Translations under genes and position numbers: made by a program
Assembly: GCF_902459615.1 (NCBI RefSeq)
Contig: NZ_CABPSA010000004.1
Coordinates: 62,001-126,000, forward strand
Source of the DNA: Pandoraea commovens
GTDB lineage: Bacteria; Pseudomonadota; Gammaproteobacteria; Burkholderiales; Burkholderiaceae
Direction: 5' to 3'
DNA: 64,000 bases
Shown here: positions 16,600-24,811 of the stretch, in pieces
Layout of the letters: the number at the start of each line of letters is the position of its first letter
Position numbering within the stretch: position 1 is the first letter of the stretch
Notes under the pieces: generated by a model
The model's input: the letters and a program-made list of their open reading frames with translations, nothing else
Databases searched by the model: none
What the model was told of the DNA's origin: nothing

Positions 16600-16985
16600 G
16601 CAACGCGCCGCACTGTCCTCAAATTCCACAATGCGTTATTGACGAAATCGGCGCACGCATCGATTGACTTTGTCATGCGTGTGCGCGTTCGGACTGCGGC
16701 CCATTGTCGCGCGGCGTTTTCGTCGACGCGACAAGCGCCGACCGGCCGGTCGGACATGATGCTCGCAATCATTTGTAAAATTTGCTGCGATGCAAAATGT
16801 ATTTCGGACGCGTATGCTTGCCACCTTCGTTGACGCCTCTGCGCCCGGCGTCCCCTCCCGTAGGCATTGAACAGCCTTGATTTGCGCGTTTCGCTCTCGC
16901 GATGCGCGCGGGGTAGGTTCGTCCCTGGCGCCGTCAACGTAGCGCATTTGCGCTCGTTTTTTGTTGCGGCACACCAGGACCCCCA
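16600..16985. other. Intergenic region with 16-bp palindrome
   Basis: No convincing gene is seen in 386 bases. The main feature is a perfect palindrome, CCGACCGGCCGGTCGG, at 16738-16753, a possible operator. AT-richer sequence follows around 16770-16805 and could hold the promoter of the NuoM-like gene. Confidence 0.45.
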
Positions 16986-18551
16986 ATGTTTCCCATCCTG
17001 TCCCTTCTGATCTGGCTTCCCATCGTGGCTGGCGCGCTCGTCATGCTGCTCGGCCAGGATCGATTCCCCAATACCGTTCGCTGGGCGTCGCTCGCCGCCG
17101 CCGTAATCTCGGCGGCGCCGCTCGTGCCGCTCGTGCGCGGATTCCGGACCAGTGTGTCCAGTTTGCAATTCGTCGAGCGCTTCCGATGGATCGACTCGTT
17201 CGACGCGTCGTGGCATGTGGGCATCGACGGCATCTCGCTGTGGCTCGTGGCGCTGACCGGTGTGACGACGATCATCGTTGTGCTCGCGTCGTGGCGCGCC
17301 GTGACCACGCGCATGAGTTCGTACTTCGGCAGCTTCCTCGTGCTCTCCGGCCTGATGCAGGGCGTGTTCACGGCGCAGGACGGCATGCTGTTCTTCGTGT
17401 TCTTCGAAGCCACGCTGCTGCCGCTGTACTTGCTGATCGGCGTCTACGGCCGGGCTAACAGCACGCGTGCAGCTGTGAAGTTCTTCTTCTTTTCGCTGAC
17501 CGGTTCGCTAATGATGCTGGTCTCGATGCTCTATCTGTACATGCAGACGCAGAGCTTCGACATCGCACGCTGGCAGGCGCTGCATCTGCCGCTCGTGATA
17601 CAGGTGATGTTGTTTATCGGCTTTCTCGGGGCGTTCTCGGTCAAGGTGCCGATGTGGCCGGTCCACACGTGGCTGCCCGAGGTGCACCTCGACGGACCGA
17701 CCGGTGCGGCCGTCATGCTCGGCATGCTGAAGCTGGGCGGTTACGGGCTGCTGCGCTTTAACCTGCCGCTGTTGCCGGACGCCAGCCATTTCCTCGCGCC
17801 GCTCATGGTGGTGCTCTCGCTGGTCGCGGTGATCTACGCGAGTCTGGTGGCGCTGGTGCAGACCGATTTGCGCAAGCTGCTGGCGTACTCGGCGGTGGCG
17901 CACATGGGGCTGGTGACGCTGGGCCTGTTCCTCTTCTCCGAGATGGGGACCGACGGCGCCGTGATGCAGATGATTTCTTACGGCATCGTGTCGGGCGCCA
18001 TGCTGTTGTGCACGGGCATGTTGTATGACCGCACCGGTAGCTCGTCCATCGATGCCTATGGCGGTGTGGCCGCAACGATGCCGCGTTTTGCGACCTTCGC
18101 AATGCTGTTCTCGATGGCAAACGTCGGTATGCCGGGCACGTCGGGCTTCGTCGGCGAGTTTCTCGTACTGATGGGCGCGATCAAGGCGAACTTCTGGATC
18201 GGCGCGCTCGCGTCGCTCACGCTGGTACTGAGCGCGGCTTACACGCTGTGGATGTACAAGCGCGTGATCTTCGGTCGTGTGGGCAACGCCCGTGTGGCGT
18301 CGCTCAAGGACGTCAGCCGCCGCGAGTTCGCGCTGCTTGGTGCGATGGCCGTGATGGTGCTGGGTATCGGCCTCGATCCGAAGCCGCTGACCGATGGCAT
18401 CGACGCTACGGCGATTCAGGTCGTGCAGGACATCGAAAATCACCGTCTGCCCGCTGGCGATCCGGGCAGCAGCGAGATGGCGGGGCGTCGTCACGGCGAC
18501 GCAGCCGGACACGCAGCGGTCGTGGTGAAGGGCGCGCGTCCGGATGCCTGA
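16986..18551 (+). CDS. Orphan NuoM-like proton-translocating subunit
   Basis: Membrane protein of 521 residues, the length of complex I subunit M, with about 14 helices. The proton-path residues of NuoM are present: E141 (FFEATLLPLYLLIGVYG), K220 (FSVKVPMWPVHTWLPEVH) and K249 (GMLKLGGYGLLR), matching E. coli E144, K234 and K265. Other nuo genes are absent on both sides; neighbours are a flavin reductase and a secreted protein. The C-terminal 50 residues are hydrophilic. It may be a spare complex I subunit or part of a Mrp- or hydrogenase-like ion pump with partners elsewhere. Confidence 0.88.
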   Translation: MFPILSLLIWLPIVAGALVMLLGQDRFPNTVRWASLAAAVISAAPLVPLVRGFRTSVSSLQFVERFRWIDSFDASWHVGIDGISLWLVALTGVTTIIVVLASWRAVTTRMSSYFGSFLVLSGLMQGVFTAQDGMLFFVFFEATLLPLYLLIGVYGRANSTRAAVKFFFFSLTGSLMMLVSMLYLYMQTQSFDIARWQALHLPLVIQVMLFIGFLGAFSVKVPMWPVHTWLPEVHLDGPTGAAVMLGMLKLGGYGLLRFNLPLLPDASHFLAPLMVVLSLVAVIYASLVALVQTDLRKLLAYSAVAHMGLVTLGLFLFSEMGTDGAVMQMISYGIVSGAMLLCTGMLYDRTGSSSIDAYGGVAATMPRFATFAMLFSMANVGMPGTSGFVGEFLVLMGAIKANFWIGALASLTLVLSAAYTLWMYKRVIFGRVGNARVASLKDVSRREFALLGAMAVMVLGIGLDPKPLTDGIDATAIQVVQDIENHRLPAGDPGSSEMAGRRHGDAAGHAAVVVKGARPDA

Positions 18552-18565
18552 TCCGTCGTGACGTA

Positions 18566-18599
18566 ATGAAAATGGGCGCTGTGATGCGCCCATTTTCAT
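18566..18599. terminator. Bidirectional terminator after NuoM-like gene
   Basis: ATGAAAATGGGCGC (18566-18579) pairs perfectly over 14 bp with GCGCCCATTTTCAT (18586-18599). It separates two convergent genes. Confidence 0.85.
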
Positions 18600-18626
18600 T
18601 TGCCTGCTAGCGAATGAATCGATGAA

Positions 18627-19346
18627 TCATCGTTTGCTACAAACCGCATCGCCGACCGCCGATGCGACCGATTTGCCGTTCAGCGCGATGTCCCACTTGT
18701 CGGAAACGCCACCGTCGAAATTCAGTTCGTACAGCGTGCCGTAACCGCGTTCGCAATCCGCCGACGCAATGATGACTTCGTTGTAATCGAAGGTGTTTTC
18801 GCGCAGATTGTCGAAGCGCGACAGAATCGACACGGACGGCTTGCCCTTATAGGCGCGCTTACGCGCCGTATCGTTCTTCAGATAAACCTTGTTACCCGAA
18901 TCCTTGACCGAGGCGATGAACTCCCACGCGTCTTTCTTCTCGGCCAGCGAGATCTGACCTGTCTCGTTGTCCCAGCTCAGGCAGGCCAACGTGCCGATAT
19001 TGTCAGCGACCGTCGGGCCGAAGCGCACGAACTGATCCTTGCTCACGTACTGACCTTCCATGCCGTTGTAGTACACGAATCCATAACCTTTGCGGCACGA
19101 TTCGAGCAACACCAGGGCCTGACCGTAGTCGTAAGTGTTGTTGGTCTTATTCTTCTTTTGATAGAGGTACTTGTAGCCGTTGTTCTTCTTGCCATCGACA
19201 TTGGTTATCGTGCCGCTGCCGCGCTTTCCCTGCCAGACGGACTTCGACGTTTCCGCTGCCGTGATCCAGTCCCCTGCGTCTTCGGCATGCGCCGCGTGCA
19301 TCATCACCACACCGGCAAGTGTGCCCAGCACTACTTTCACCAACAT
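18627..19346 (-). CDS. Secreted protein with internal duplication, unknown function
   Basis: Protein of 239 residues. ATG 19346, behind GAGGAG, gives a signal peptide (MLVKVVLGTLAGVVMMHAAHA). The mature part contains two related halves: YDYGQALVLLESCRKGYGFVYY near residue 75 and FDYNEVIIASADCERGYGTLYE near 190, each followed by a second cysteine (TLAC and DAVC). Two disulfide-linked repeats in the periplasm or outside are likely. Lysine and asparagine content is higher than in neighbouring genes, which may hint at acquisition. I do not recognise the family. Confidence 0.65.
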   Translation of the reverse strand: MLVKVVLGTLAGVVMMHAAHAEDAGDWITAAETSKSVWQGKRGSGTITNVDGKKNNGYKYLYQKKNKTNNTYDYGQALVLLESCRKGYGFVYYNGMEGQYVSKDQFVRFGPTVADNIGTLACLSWDNETGQISLAEKKDAWEFIASVKDSGNKVYLKNDTARKRAYKGKPSVSILSRFDNLRENTFDYNEVIIASADCERGYGTLYELNFDGGVSDKWDIALNGKSVASAVGDAVCSKR

Positions 19347-19565
19347 ATAATTTTTCTCCTCGACATCTGACTTGCAAGGCATACCGCTGCCTTCCCCGTG
19401 TACCCCGAAGTCGGCTATTCCATCGCCAATCGTTGTTCGCACGACGTCAATGCTCAACTTTTCGGGGTATGAAATCTTTCTTCGGCACCTGAGCCGAAAA
19501 CTTTAGCGAGTCCGGGCGTCTCGCTTGCCACAATTCTTTAACGATCCCTCGCCAGAATGACGGTC

Positions 19566-19587
19566 ATGCCATGCAAGTGGCATTTTT
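19566..19587 (+). terminator. Hairpin with T-run upstream of ABC importer
   Basis: ATGCCA (19566-19571) pairs with TGGCAT (19578-19583), followed by a T-run to 19587. It lies about 67 nt before the binding-protein gene, next to the operator, and could attenuate the operon. Confidence 0.4.
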
Positions 19588-19597
19588 CAGTGATGAA

Positions 19598-19615
19598 TTT
19601 GCACACGTGTGCAAA
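19598..19615. promoter_or_regulatory. LacI-type operator upstream of the ABC operon
   Basis: TTTGCACACGTGTGCAAA is a perfect 18-bp palindrome with a central CG, as in LacI/GalR-family operators. It lies 39 nt before the binding-protein start; the LacI-family gene at 22662-23708 is the obvious candidate ligand. Confidence 0.65.
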
Positions 19616-19653
19616 CAAAGCTCGATGCCATCGTCAACCCAGTGAGAGATCGC

Positions 19654-20901
19654 ATGAAACTGTCTATCCGTCTGCGCGCTTTGTCAGCCGCTGTTGCCGC
19701 CGCCGTTGGTCTGTTCGTCGTGGCGACGAGCGTGAGCGCGGCCGATCTCGTGATCGCCGGGCGTGACGATATTTACGGCAAGGGCCTCGTCGAAGCCGTC
19801 GCTGGCTTCAAGAAGTCGCATCCGTCCGCAGACATCGAGCTGCTGAAGCTGCCGAACGCGAACCTCTATCAGAAGCTGAAACTGTCGATGCGCGAGGGCA
19901 CGGGCGCCTACGATCTCGTGATGATGGACGACACGTGGTCGCCCGAATTCATGGCCAACGGCTGGCTCAAGCCGCTGCCTGCGACGCTGGTCGACGCCGA
20001 CATGGTAGCGTCGACCGTGGCGCTCGGCCGCGCGCCGAACGGCAATCTGTACGCGCTGCCGGTGGTCGGCAACGTCGAGATGTTTGCGTATCGTCGCGAT
20101 CTGCTCGCGAAGCACAAGCTGCAAGCACCGCGCAACTGGGACGACGTGCTGAAGATCGCCCAGACGACCGGCACCGACGCCACCGTGTCCGGCGTGGTGT
20201 TTCGCGGCACCAAGGGCAATCCGGTGGTCACGGGGTTTCTTCCGATTCTGTGGGCGTATGGCGGCGACGTGATCGATGCAAACGGTCGCGCCGCCATCGA
20301 TTCGCCACAGGCGCTCGCGGCATTGAAGATGTTCGTCGCGCTCAAGGCGCATGCGCCGAAGGACGTTGCGGTCTATGGCGCGGCCGAAGTGCGCGATGCC
20401 TTGCAAAAGGGCGCGGCGGCGCAAGCCATTGAAGTGTGGCCGGCGTGGGTGCCCGCGCTGGACGATCCGAAGCAGTCGCGCGTGGTGGGCGAGGTCGCCT
20501 TGCAGGCGCCACCGGGGCAGGTCAAGGGACCGGCGCCGATGCTCGGTATCTGGCAGATGGCCATTCCGAAGGACGCGCAGCATGCGGCGCTCGCACAGGA
20601 ATTTCTGGCGTATCTGACGTCGCGCGACACGCAGACGCGTCTGGCCGTCATGGGAATTCCGCCCACGCGCAAGAGCGTGTTCGAAGATCCCACGCTGGTG
20701 AAGCAATTCCGCTGGTATCCGGATCAGTTGAAGGCGCTTGAAGCCGGGCGTGCGCGCCCCCGTGTGAAGAACTGGGAGCAGATCGAGAGCTTGTTGGGCG
20801 ACGCCCTGCAACTCGTGATTACGGGGCAACTCACGCCGGAAGCTGCGCTGCGTCAGGCGTCGCAGAAGATCGCGCCGGTGCTGACGACCGCGGCCAACTA
20901 A
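19654..20901 (+). CDS. ABC transporter periplasmic binding protein (CUT1 type)
   Basis: Solute-binding protein of 415 residues, family 1. A signal peptide (MKLSIRLRALSAAVAAAVGLFVVATSVSA) precedes a two-lobed sugar-binding fold: VIAGRDDIYGKGLVEAVAGFKKSHP, YDLVMMDDTWSPEFMANGWLKPL, then LPVVGNVEMFAYRRDLLAKHKL and GFLPILWAYGGDV. ATG 19654 is preferred over ATG 19609 because the signal peptide then starts normally. Two permease genes follow, and a palindromic operator lies upstream. Ligand is not evident from sequence; the context suggests an inositol phosphate or glycerophosphodiester. Confidence 0.9.
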   Translation: MKLSIRLRALSAAVAAAVGLFVVATSVSAADLVIAGRDDIYGKGLVEAVAGFKKSHPSADIELLKLPNANLYQKLKLSMREGTGAYDLVMMDDTWSPEFMANGWLKPLPATLVDADMVASTVALGRAPNGNLYALPVVGNVEMFAYRRDLLAKHKLQAPRNWDDVLKIAQTTGTDATVSGVVFRGTKGNPVVTGFLPILWAYGGDVIDANGRAAIDSPQALAALKMFVALKAHAPKDVAVYGAAEVRDALQKGAAAQAIEVWPAWVPALDDPKQSRVVGEVALQAPPGQVKGPAPMLGIWQMAIPKDAQHAALAQEFLAYLTSRDTQTRLAVMGIPPTRKSVFEDPTLVKQFRWYPDQLKALEAGRARPRVKNWEQIESLLGDALQLVITGQLTPEAALRQASQKIAPVLTTAAN

Positions 20902-20916
20902 CGTCCCGACGATTCC

Positions 20917-21789
20917 ATGCGTGCTGCACGTCGCTGGTGGCCCCTGATCTGGCTGGTGTGGCCTGCCTTTCTCGTTATCGCTGTGCTGGCGCTGTATCCG
21001 GTGCTGCAAGTGCTGTTCGATTCGTTCTTCCAGGTCGACTACGCGTCGGGGCATCGGGCGTTCACCGGGCTGAAGAACTATCGGACGGTGCTCGCCGACG
21101 ACAACTTCGCCGCGAGTTTCTTCAACACGGTGCATTTCACGATCGTGGCGTCGGTGTGCGAGGTGGTGCTCGGCGCAGCGCTGGCGCTGCTGTTCTCCCG
21201 CGCGTTTCGCGGGCGGCGCTTCGTCATGCCGCTGCTGATCCTGCCGATGATGCTCTCTACGCTGGTGTGCTCGGCCATCTGGCGCAACTGGCTGAATTTC
21301 AGCGGGTTCCTAAACGCGCTGCTCGCGAAGTTCGGTCTGCCGGGCGTGCAATGGTTGTCCGATCCGGGACTGGCGATCTGGTCGCTGATCCTTGTGGACG
21401 TCTGGCAATGGACGCCCATGGCGTTCCTGATCGTGCTCGCGGGTATTCAGTCCATCGATCCGGCGTTGTTCGAAGCGGCGCGCACCGACGGCGCGAGCGA
21501 GTGGCAATGTCTGCGCGACATCACGCTGCCGCTGCTCGTGCCCCAGTTCGTGCTGGCCATGCTGTTGCGCTCGATCGATACGTTCAAGCTGTTCGACAAG
21601 GTCTATGCGCTGACCGGCGGTGGCCCCGGCAACGCAACGCAGACACTGTCGACATACGTCTACGACACCGGATTTCGCTTTTTCAGTGTGGGCCCCGCGA
21701 GTGCGGCGTCGGTGCTGATGTTGCTCGTCGCGTCCGCACTCGTCTCGGTCAATGTCTGGATGTCGATTCGTAAGCCGGGGGCGCGATGA
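20917..21789 (+). CDS. ABC transporter permease 1 (UgpA/MalF type)
   Basis: Inner-membrane protein of 290 residues with six predicted helices. The coupling (EAA) loop is clear: DPALFEAARTDGASEWQCLRDITLPLLVP near residue 185, where the ATPase would dock. It starts 15 nt after the binding-protein stop and overlaps permease 2 by ATGA, so the three genes are translated together. With permease 2 it forms the transmembrane channel of a carbohydrate-uptake type 1 importer. Confidence 0.93.
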   Translation: MRAARRWWPLIWLVWPAFLVIAVLALYPVLQVLFDSFFQVDYASGHRAFTGLKNYRTVLADDNFAASFFNTVHFTIVASVCEVVLGAALALLFSRAFRGRRFVMPLLILPMMLSTLVCSAIWRNWLNFSGFLNALLAKFGLPGVQWLSDPGLAIWSLILVDVWQWTPMAFLIVLAGIQSIDPALFEAARTDGASEWQCLRDITLPLLVPQFVLAMLLRSIDTFKLFDKVYALTGGGPGNATQTLSTYVYDTGFRFFSVGPASAASVLMLLVASALVSVNVWMSIRKPGAR

Positions 21790-22637
21790 ATGCAGGTACG
21801 TCGTCCCTCACGTTCCGTCGGTCGGGGCAGAAAGCGTTGCTCTGGACGTTGCGCATCGCTGCGCTGGCGATGTTGCTGTTGCCGTGTGTCTGGATGCTCG
21901 GTGCGGCGTTCACGCCGACGCTGGAGCGTCTCGACCATCCGCTGGCGCTGTGGCCGCAGACACCGACCTTGCAGCACTTCCAGACCGTTTGGGAGAGCGG
22001 CATCGGGCGTCAGGTGCTCAATTCTCTGCTGGTGAGCTGTGGCACGACATTGCTGTCGCTGACGCTGGCGTTCCCGGCGGCCTACGCGCTAGTGCGCCTG
22101 CGCTTTCCGGGGCGGCTCGACGTGGTGTTTCTGATGCTTGTACTGGCGGTCAAGCTGATGCCGCCGATTACCGTCGCGGTGCCGCTGTTTTCGCTGGCGA
22201 AGACGTTGCATCTGCTCGACTCGGAAGTCGGGCTGATGCTCGCCTATCAGGTGTACACGCTGCCGCTATCGATCTGGATGCTGCTGTCGTTCGTCCGTGA
22301 GATTCCCGTCGATTACGACGAAGCGGCTTGCATCGATGGCGCAGGGCTATTCCGTCGGCTGGTAGACATCATGTTGCCGCTGTGCGCACCGGGATTGGTT
22401 GCGACGGCGATCTTCGTGCTGATTGCCGCGTGGAACGAGTTTCTGCTTGCGCTGCTGTTCGTCTCGTCGCCGAGCAAGTTCACGTTGCCGCTCGCGGTGG
22501 CGGGCTACGTCACGGAGAACGGCATCGATTGGGGCGATCTGATGAGCGTGGGCATGATCGCGTCGCTGCCGACGTTGGCCGTCGCGGGATACGTGCAGCG
22601 TTATTTGCTGCACGGGTTTTCCGGCGGACTCAAGTGA
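21786..22637 (+). CDS. ABC transporter permease 2 (UgpE/MalG type)
   Basis: Protein of 283 residues with six predicted helices. The EAA loop reads IPVDYDEAACIDGAGLFRRLVDIMLPLCAPG, about residues 178-208. ATG 21786 overlaps the previous stop (ATGA), indicating translational coupling. No ATP-binding gene follows: the next gene is a minus-strand LacI regulator 24 nt away. The importer must therefore borrow a shared ATPase of the MsmK/UgpC type encoded elsewhere. Confidence 0.93.
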   Translation: MNAGTSSLTFRRSGQKALLWTLRIAALAMLLLPCVWMLGAAFTPTLERLDHPLALWPQTPTLQHFQTVWESGIGRQVLNSLLVSCGTTLLSLTLAFPAAYALVRLRFPGRLDVVFLMLVLAVKLMPPITVAVPLFSLAKTLHLLDSEVGLMLAYQVYTLPLSIWMLLSFVREIPVDYDEAACIDGAGLFRRLVDIMLPLCAPGLVATAIFVLIAAWNEFLLALLFVSSPSKFTLPLAVAGYVTENGIDWGDLMSVGMIASLPTLAVAGYVQRYLLHGFSGGLK

Positions 22638-22661
22638 TGGGCGAGGTCGAGGTCGAGGTCG

Positions 22662-23708
22662 TCAGGCGCAAGTTCTGCGCACGACGCTCGTGACCGGGAC
22701 GATGCGCGTTCGCGAGGCGCCCGAGAACGCGTTCATGCGGTCGATGAGCAGTTCGATGGCGGTGTCCGCCAGCGCATGCGTGTTCTGAACGATGGTCGTG
22801 AGCTGGTAGTTGTCGTAGTTCGCGGCGGGGATGTCGTCGAAGCCGACGACGCGCACGTCCTCCGGCACGCGCATGCCGAAGTGCAGACGTGCCGTATCGA
22901 TGAAGCCGAGCGCGAGCAGATCGGACGAGCAGAACACGCCGTCGGGGCACGGGGCTTGCCCTGGCCGGTTCTGCGGCGAGAGCAGGGCGTGTGCAGCCGC
23001 GACGCCGCATTCGTAGGTGTCGCCGGGGGTGCTGTGGGTTTCGACCGGGTGAGCGAGCGTCGGGTTTTCCCTGGCGATGTGTTGCGTCGCACGAAGGAAG
23101 CCAGCGCAGCGGGCGCGACCGTTGTAACTGGGTTTGGTCGGACCGACGAAGGCGAGGTGCGTCGCGCCGGCGTCGATCAGGAGCCGGGCCGCGAGTGCGG
23201 CGCCTTCGGCGTTGTCGCTCACTGCCACGTCTGCGCCGGGCAGGTTCGACGCGCGGTTGATCATCACGACGGGAATCTCGCCTTCAAGGTACTGGCGGGC
23301 GAGTCCGAGCGGAGGAGAGGCCGAGGTCATGATGATGCCGCCGATCCGGTAGCTCAGCAGCATGTCGAGCGACTGCTGAATTTGCACGGGATCTTCCGCG
23401 TTCACCACGATGGGGGTGAGTTTGTGACGACCGAGGGCAGCAATGATTTGTGCGAGGAGTTTCGCGCGGAACGGGTTTTCGAAGCCAGCGGTGACAACGC
23501 CGACCATGCTGCTGCGCTGCATGATCATCTCGCGGGCGATCAGGTTGACCTGATAGCCGAGCGAGCGTGCGGCTTCCATGACGCGTTCCCGGGTCTCCGG
23601 GGCGATGCTGGCGGTCGGCGAGAACGCGCGCGAGACGGCGGAGCGCGACACACCCGCGCGGCGGGCGACATCGGCGGCGGTGACCCAGGACGTTTGTTTC
23701 TTCGGCAT
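22662..23708 (-). CDS. LacI-family transcriptional regulator
   Basis: Repressor of 348 residues. The DNA-binding domain is canonical (VTAADVARRAGVSRSAVSRAFSPTASIAPETRERVMEAARSLGY, about 9-52), followed by a hinge and a periplasmic-binding-like core (VGVVTAGFENPFRAKLLAQI, IGGIIMTSASP, VVMINRA, HLAFVGPT, PDGVFCSSDLLALGF, VVGFDDIPAANY). ATG 23708 starts MPKKQTSW; longer frames upstream look untranslated. It sits between the ABC genes and the PI-PLC gene, so it probably represses both sides through the palindrome at 19598-19615 and perhaps a site in the 65-nt divergent gap. Confidence 0.92.
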   Translation of the reverse strand: MPKKQTSWVTAADVARRAGVSRSAVSRAFSPTASIAPETRERVMEAARSLGYQVNLIAREMIMQRSSMVGVVTAGFENPFRAKLLAQIIAALGRHKLTPIVVNAEDPVQIQQSLDMLLSYRIGGIIMTSASPPLGLARQYLEGEIPVVMINRASNLPGADVAVSDNAEGAALAARLLIDAGATHLAFVGPTKPSYNGRARCAGFLRATQHIARENPTLAHPVETHSTPGDTYECGVAAAHALLSPQNRPGQAPCPDGVFCSSDLLALGFIDTARLHFGMRVPEDVRVVGFDDIPAANYDNYQLTTIVQNTHALADTAIELLIDRMNAFSGASRTRIVPVTSVVRRTCA

Positions 23709-23773
23709 GGCGTGGCGAGTAAGGGGACGCAAAGCTTGCTTCGCGCAGCGTGCACGACGAAAAGGGCAAGAAG

Positions 23774-24733
23774 ATGACGAACGAACAAGATGCAACGGTA
23801 GCACGTGTCGCGAAGGCCGCCTGGATGACGGATCTGCCGGACGACATCCCACTCAACTGCCTGACGTTGCCCGGCAGTCACGACACGTGTGCCTACACCG
23901 TGGACGACGCGCTCGCCCGGACGCAGCGTGCGAGTCTGGCTGTTCAACTGGCGCATGGCGTGCGGGTACTCGATATTCGCTGTCGTCACGAGGACGATGT
24001 CTTTCACATCAATCATCAGCGCATTGCGTTGGGGCTGATGTTCGACGACGTCATCGCGACGTGTGCGGCGTTTTTCGTGCGCCATCCGGGCGAGTGCATC
24101 GTGATGTCGGTGAAGGACGAGTGTGGCGACCGGCACTGCTCGCAGAGCTTCGCGCGGACCTTTGCGTCGTACGTCCAGCGCTATGCGGCGCATGTCCGCT
24201 GGTATCTGGGTGACACGATTCCTCGTCTGGGAGATGTGCGCGGGGCGATTGTGTTGTGGCGGCGTTTTGCTTATGCGCCGACGGCGATTGCCCCGATGGG
24301 GATCGATCTCGCGGCGTGGCCGGACAACGCCACGTTCGATATTGAGCGCGCCGGTGCGTCGTTCACGATTCAGGATGAGTACCGTGTGCCGGTGGAAGCG
24401 TCCATCGATTTCAAGTGGCGGCGGATCGATGCACTGCTCGCTCGCAGCGATGCGCTTGCTGCTGAGCGCTGGGTGGTCAACTTTTGCAGTGGCACCGGCA
24501 TGGGCGCGAATCCGCATCGTGTGGCATGTGGCGGTGTCAGGCCCGATCAACGCGGCATCAACGACATGCTGAGCGCGCGGCTGACCGCGTTCGAGGGGCC
24601 GTGCGGCACGATGATGGTCGACTTTTGCGAGCACGCGGATTGGGCGCTGGTGCGCGAGCTGGCGGCGCGAAATGCGCGCTGGCGGCGCGGCTCGTCCGAT
24701 GCCGACGATGCTCCGCGTTCAATGGAGACGTGA
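23774..24733 (+). CDS. Phosphatidylinositol-specific phospholipase C-like (PI-PLC X), cytosolic
   Basis: Protein of 319 residues that matches bacterial PI-PLC. LPGSHDT gives H36 and D37, GVRVLDIRCR gives D67 and R69, and HINHQ gives H81, aligning with the B. cereus catalytic set H32, D33, D67, R69 and H82. The strands VMSVKDE and IVLWRRF follow in order. Such enzymes cleave inositol phospholipids or glycerophosphoinositol to cyclic inositol phosphate. Unlike secreted homologues it has no signal peptide (MTNEQDATVARVAKAAWMTD), so an imported soluble substrate is likely. ATG 23774 is used; GTG 23750 is possible. The inositol monophosphatase gene follows. Confidence 0.82.
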   Translation: MTNEQDATVARVAKAAWMTDLPDDIPLNCLTLPGSHDTCAYTVDDALARTQRASLAVQLAHGVRVLDIRCRHEDDVFHINHQRIALGLMFDDVIATCAAFFVRHPGECIVMSVKDECGDRHCSQSFARTFASYVQRYAAHVRWYLGDTIPRLGDVRGAIVLWRRFAYAPTAIAPMGIDLAAWPDNATFDIERAGASFTIQDEYRVPVEASIDFKWRRIDALLARSDALAAERWVVNFCSGTGMGANPHRVACGGVRPDQRGINDMLSARLTAFEGPCGTMMVDFCEHADWALVRELAARNARWRRGSSDADDAPRSMET

Positions 24734-24811
24734 TGCGCCGTCACGCACGCTTGTGTTTCGTTTCATCCCCCGAGCGGCGGTTGTCGTCGCTTTTCATCAG
24801 GATTTCGTTCC

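Noticed and set aside
22640-22660. GAGGTC tandem repeat after permease 2
   Set aside because: Only about three short units; consistent with low-complexity DNA and too short to be meaningful.
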